A stretch of 11,179 nt of DNA from Jaenimonas drosophilae (Eukaryota; Euglenozoa; Kinetoplastea; Trypanosomatida; Trypanosomatidae), in NCBI GenBank assembly GCA_030849065.1, contig JASAON010001306.1, positions 1-11,179 of the forward strand. The letters run 5' to 3'. Both the position numbers and the translations under genes were made by a program. Shown piece by piece: positions 7,473 through 11,179 of this stretch; positions within the stretch are counted from its first letter, which is position 1; every line of letters starts with the position of its first letter. The notes under the pieces were generated by a model, which saw only the letters and a list, made by a program, of their open reading frames with translations, made no database searches and had not been told where the DNA came from.

Positions 7473-10400
7473 ATGTCTTCACGAGATACACAATCGCCTG
7501 TTGAGGGTGCCGATGGTGGAAGCCACAATGGTGTCCATGAGGACCTTGAACGCATCTACACCGTCATCACAACATCTGAAGAACGTGTGGTGATGAAGCC
7601 CTTCAAGAGTCTCTTTGATGAAATCAACACCGCATTTGTTGAGCATCACCTAGACCCGGGAAGCACAGCTTTCCGCAACCTATGTATGCGCTGGTGTAGG
7701 AGAGCTCATGAAGCAACTCGTTTGTTGCCAAGACACTTGGTCATTGACTGCGGTTGTGTAGTGTTGAATGTGTGGTTTCGATGGGTTCTTCGATATTGCA
7801 GTGGTCAAGTTGCGTCGCACTGCAGGTGTATTGTTGAAGCATTCAAAGAGAGGAATGACACCTGCCGAGCACTGCTGGAGTGTGATGAAGCTGTGGGCGT
7901 TGCGAAATTCAGTCATGATGAGGTCATCCAATGTGTTGTGGATGATGCTGACGCATTGTACCCTCTGTACCTTTGTGGTGACGAGCAACCTTTTCACATC
8001 CTTCGAGGTGCCCTGGGTGATGTAGTACAGATACATGCATTCCTTGATTTGTTTTACACACTTGGTCAGCAGCTTTCGCATCATTTGGGTGTGCATCGCG
8101 CAGATATGAAGACCATCATGTCAAGTGCGTTGGCTAATCTCGTCACACGTGCGTGGATACGTCGCTGGGTGCTTCTTCTTGTGGGTGCCATTCACATTCA
8201 CAGCCCCATCACTGCATGGATGCACCACGAGGATTCATTGTTTCAACAGTGGAAGGTGACCAATCACAGGTATGTTGCGCCATTTGAGAATGCGTTTGGT
8301 GCTCTTGTGATGTTGACGCAACTGATCTTTGATGATGAGACGTGGATAAACTTCGTTGTGACGGTGGCCATGGTAGTGTTGAAGGAGCAAATGGTGAGGC
8401 ATGTGTGCCCACTCGCTGAGTGGGCTGTACAGACATCCACGATTGCAGATGTGGAGGAGGAAGATGGAGGCGGGGTTGTGGAGGTTGATGGGTGTACGGC
8501 TGATTTCTCCGAGACGGGTGTCACTGGCACACGATCTTATGAATTCCTCGTGCAACTGTATGACCACGTACTGGAGAAGCTGTCATTCATGTCTGAGTGG
8601 CTCCGTGGGGCCACAGTGATTCAGAAGGATCGGCATGCGTCCACGACTGCTGAGGACCTTTTCCTGGTGTTGATCATCTCTTTTTTCACAACCCCTGCAA
8701 TAGCGTCTTTCGATGACCCAGAGCTGAGACACACACTTCTCTATCGCCTGTTGGAGTTCTCATTCTTGGGACTTTTGGAACGCTACCTTCGTAGCGGGGT
8801 AAATGATGTATCACCGATGCGCGTGAATGGAGGTAGTGAGAAAGACGATGGGGGGAGTTCCGAACGCTCGGATGGCTCACCGACGCTTGATAACAATTTT
8901 CCTTATCACATCACGTCAAACAACACACTCCTCCAGACCATCACTCAAGAAAGTGATGAGGGCGACACGGGCGCAGACATGAGCACCAGTGAAGATTCAA
9001 AGCTTCGTCAAGTAACAACGTGTGTCCGAGATCGTGAAGCTGATTGTCAGGAAAGTGACATTGATGTTTTATTCCTTGCAGTTGTGTTTGAACTTCGAGA
9101 CAAATTCTTAGATATCAATATACGCCACTACTCACACTGGCACCGCCTCTCGCTACTTTCTCAACCGTATGATGTTTTGCGAGTGGTAGAGTACAGCATT
9201 GGTAGCCTCGTCGTACGTACCGTTCAAATGTTGCTAATTGAGATTTATTCGCCGGCATCCCCAGTGCCGTCCATGGACCATCATCATGATTGTGTTGAGA
9301 TTTCACCAATGAACGTGTCTGACGAGTCACACGAGGAGCGGAGTAAACAGAAAGAGGAGATAGTACGTCATCTGATGAGTGCAGCTACTGAGATTGTGTT
9401 GAAGTTGATAAAGGTGAACTGGAGCCTTCCTGTTTATTTTCTGTATGTTGGAATGAAGAACATTCTTGCCAGTATGTCGCCCGACGAGATAGACATGTAC
9501 TTGCGCAGTATGGCTGACGCCATCCACAACTATTATCTGAGGTATGTAAGCTATTCTAATTGGACGAGTATTGTTATAAATGATGCGATGGATCATTCGT
9601 GCGTATACATCAAAGTTTGCGATGCGAGTGCGCGGTATTTCCGTAGGGATATGGTGGGAAACGTTGGCGTTAAGAAGGCATTAACTGCCCTCGATCCGGA
9701 AAATGAAAACCCTGACGTGATCAATCGAGACTGTCATCCGTATGCGCATGAAACTTTCTTTCATATGCGTCCCGAATATTTGGAATTGATAACGGGCCAC
9801 CTCATGCGGCCCAACCCTGAATGGTTAATGAATAACTCATCTTGTGTGCGCTTGAATCCTCTCCTTGATGTCGATCTTCTCCTATCACTGATGGCGCCTC
9901 CTATACCATTCGATCAAACAGGTGTATTCGCTCGTTACATGGATGCAGCCTTACGTGTGCGTCTCCTTTACCGTCCCCTGTCCACCGTATTGAAGCACAC
10001 TACCCAAGCACGAGTAACTCTGAGTTCACATACTCCACCAGCAGTTGATGTTCGTCTTCTTAATGCTCGTCATTGGGGATTCGATCCATCCACGTACTTC
10101 CTCATGACCCAGATCGTAACATGTGCATCTTCATCAACACGTACGACTACTACACCACAAACACAACCCTCTTGTGATGCAGAGCTTCCATTCCCCGCAG
10201 ATCTCGCTGCTGCACTTGTGGACTACACCCATGAGTACCAACAACAACAGCATCATGAACAACATGAGCTCCACTGGTGCCGTGACTACGCCTACACCAC
10301 CTTTGCGGTGTACTACCCACAGGACGGAGGCCTACCGACGACCATCCATGGAACATTGCTGCTTCAGCGACTGTTTGTTGCCCTTGCTGGGTACAAGCGT

Positions 10401-10910
10401 GTGGGTGTGACGTGGTTTCGCCTTGCAGCACGAGCTCACATGAGTGTGGAGGAGCTGAAGGAACAGCTGCACAAGTGTGTGGAGTTGGGCCTCCTTGTGT
10501 GTGTAGGTAAGAATGACGAGGTTGAAGAAGGCCGTGGTGTGGAGTACGTGGCGATGAATTACGACTACGTGCGTCCTGTGGAATCAACGGATGGAGTGAT
10601 TGATGTGTGGCCCGAATGCCCACGACATGTGCGGGATATGGTCGCTGGCAGGAGGAGTATCACAGATGCTCATCGTGTGGAGCAGCTTGCCCCTGTTGTG
10701 ATGAGCATCATGAAGCAGAGGAAGAGGATATCCTACCCCGAGCTCGTTGACCTTGTGCGTGCTGCTGTAGAGACACGCTTCGTTCCTATACCTGCAATGA
10801 TTAGGTCTTGTGTTGAGGGTCTCATTGACCGCAAGTGCCTCCAGCGTGCTGTGAAAGAGGACTCTTGTCATTTGGCATCATCAGCAGTTCTACTGGAGTA
10901 CATGCCTTAG
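7473..10910 (+). CDS. Divergent cullin-like protein, copy 3 (complete)
   Basis: 1145 codons from ATG to TAG; the best complete copy for family comparison. Order of parts: a short variable start (1-25); a weakly cullin-like N-terminal helical region (40-130, with FRNLCMRWCRRA and LLPRHLVIDC); the shared helix RAWIRRWVLLLVGAIHIHSP (226-245); an acidic insert (327-347); an acidic Ser/Asp stretch (492-530); a segment of low similarity to copy 2 (about 645-813); a cullin-like helix VFARYMDAALRVRLL (818-832); an alpha/beta strand at 858-868; a Thr/Gln-rich linker (887-900); a first winged-helix region (905-1012) containing a Gln/His run; and the neddylation-type winged helix (1064-1140) with IMKQRKRISYPE and GLIDRKCLQR. 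Lys1081 aligns with the cullin NEDD8-acceptor lysine. Codons 949-963 fill the loop that is missing from copy 2. No signal peptide is apparent, and the hydrophobic helix at 230-240 is better read as a buried cullin-repeat helix than as a membrane anchor. The cullin assignment is firm for the C-terminal third and tentative for the rest. Partners are unknown. Confidence 0.85.
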   Translation: MSSRDTQSPVEGADGGSHNGVHEDLERIYTVITTSEERVVMKPFKSLFDEINTAFVEHHLDPGSTAFRNLCMRWCRRAHEATRLLPRHLVIDCGCVVLNVWFRWVLRYCSGQVASHCRCIVEAFKERNDTCRALLECDEAVGVAKFSHDEVIQCVVDDADALYPLYLCGDEQPFHILRGALGDVVQIHAFLDLFYTLGQQLSHHLGVHRADMKTIMSSALANLVTRAWIRRWVLLLVGAIHIHSPITAWMHHEDSLFQQWKVTNHRYVAPFENAFGALVMLTQLIFDDETWINFVVTVAMVVLKEQMVRHVCPLAEWAVQTSTIADVEEEDGGGVVEVDGCTADFSETGVTGTRSYEFLVQLYDHVLEKLSFMSEWLRGATVIQKDRHASTTAEDLFLVLIISFFTTPAIASFDDPELRHTLLYRLLEFSFLGLLERYLRSGVNDVSPMRVNGGSEKDDGGSSERSDGSPTLDNNFPYHITSNNTLLQTITQESDEGDTGADMSTSEDSKLRQVTTCVRDREADCQESDIDVLFLAVVFELRDKFLDINIRHYSHWHRLSLLSQPYDVLRVVEYSIGSLVVRTVQMLLIEIYSPASPVPSMDHHHDCVEISPMNVSDESHEERSKQKEEIVRHLMSAATEIVLKLIKVNWSLPVYFLYVGMKNILASMSPDEIDMYLRSMADAIHNYYLRYVSYSNWTSIVINDAMDHSCVYIKVCDASARYFRRDMVGNVGVKKALTALDPENENPDVINRDCHPYAHETFFHMRPEYLELITGHLMRPNPEWLMNNSSCVRLNPLLDVDLLLSLMAPPIPFDQTGVFARYMDAALRVRLLYRPLSTVLKHTTQARVTLSSHTPPAVDVRLLNARHWGFDPSTYFLMTQIVTCASSSTRTTTTPQTQPSCDAELPFPADLAAALVDYTHEYQQQQHHEQHELHWCRDYAYTTFAVYYPQDGGLPTTIHGTLLLQRLFVALAGYKRVGVTWFRLAARAHMSVEELKEQLHKCVELGLLVCVGKNDEVEEGRGVEYVAMNYDYVRPVESTDGVIDVWPECPRHVRDMVAGRRSITDAHRVEQLAPVVMSIMKQRKRISYPELVDLVRAAVETRFVPIPAMIRSCVEGLIDRKCLQRAVKEDSCHLASSAVLLEYMP

Positions 10911-11179
10911 GAAAGACTCTCACAGCTTTGGGTTTTACCATGAGTGTGACAGGTGCACCAAGAGAGAAGTGACAACTGTCGAACGTGAGAGTGTGTAACA
11001 GGTAGTCCTACGCACTCACTGATAGGTCATGATAGCACTTGGGAGGTGCTGCGGCTTCTATTCACCGAGAAGTACCAACTGTGTTGTGTATTGTCTTCGC
11101 TCTTCTATCGATGCGTGTTTGTTCTCCTCCACTCCATTGTGCATCCCCTATGTTTTCATTTGTTTTGATATGCTTATGG
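10911..11179 (+). other. Downstream flank of copy 3, no gene seen
   Basis: These 269 bases hold no supportable coding region. I could not align them convincingly with the starts of spacers 1 or 2: patch A landmarks are absent. Pyrimidine-rich runs occur at about 11089-11160 (CTTCGCTCTTC, TTCTCCTCCACTCC, TTTTCATTTGTTTTG). They could belong to the acceptor region of a further gene beyond the window. Confidence 0.6.

Noticed and set aside
8157..8210. Hydrophobic segment WVLLLVGAI as a transmembrane helix
   Set aside because: Short, flanked by His, Arg and Trp, with no signal peptide. It fits a buried helix of an all-helical scaffold better.
1..11179. CRISPR array, insertion sequence, tRNA, rRNA or bacterial operon
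   Set aside because: No short regularly spaced repeats, no terminal inverted repeats or transposase, no cloverleaf or rRNA-like sequence, and the encoded family is eukaryotic.

Overview
The window is eukaryotic nuclear DNA carrying a head-to-tail array of three paralogous, intron-free genes on the + strand. Each gene ends in a recognisable cullin C-terminal half: a helical segment, an alpha/beta strand, a first winged helix, and a final winged helix of the neddylation type with a conserved IMKQRK motif. Cullins are scaffolds of RING-type ubiquitin ligases and are found only in eukaryotes. No prokaryotic, mobile-element, tRNA or rRNA signal was seen. Long uninterrupted reading frames, same-strand tandem layout, and a pyrimidine tract plus AG exactly 62 bases before both visible start codons would fit a kinetoplastid-like protist that trans-splices polycistronic RNA. 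That lineage call is an inference. Other intron-poor protists are not excluded.

Layout: 1-2895 is copy 1, cut at its 5' end by the window edge (about 211 N-terminal codons missing by comparison with the others). 2896-3462 is intergenic spacer 1. 3463-6849 is copy 2 (1128 codons, with one N at 6305 that hides a probable 42-base assembly loss). 6850-7472 is intergenic spacer 2, with an AT-rich 18-base palindrome. 7473-10910 is copy 3 (1145 codons). 10911-11179 is downstream spacer with no gene seen. The repeat period is 4010 bases between copies 2 and 3, and roughly 4.1 kb between copies 1 and 2 if the missing 5' end of copy 1 has the same length.

The copies are mosaic. Some blocks are almost identical (the leader and first codons of copies 2 and 3, the stretch around the conserved RAWIRRWVLLLVG motif, and the last 250 or so codons of all three). 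Other blocks have diverged strongly: most of the middle of copy 1, and a stretch of about 165 codons (residues 645-810) between copies 2 and 3. Copy 1 also has 54 more residues than copies 2 and 3 between the helical segment and the alpha/beta strand. The genes probably encode divergent, enlarged cullin-like scaffolds that could still accept a NEDD8-type modifier. The family looks like it is expanding, with part of its sequence diversifying and its ends kept alike by gene conversion or by constraint.
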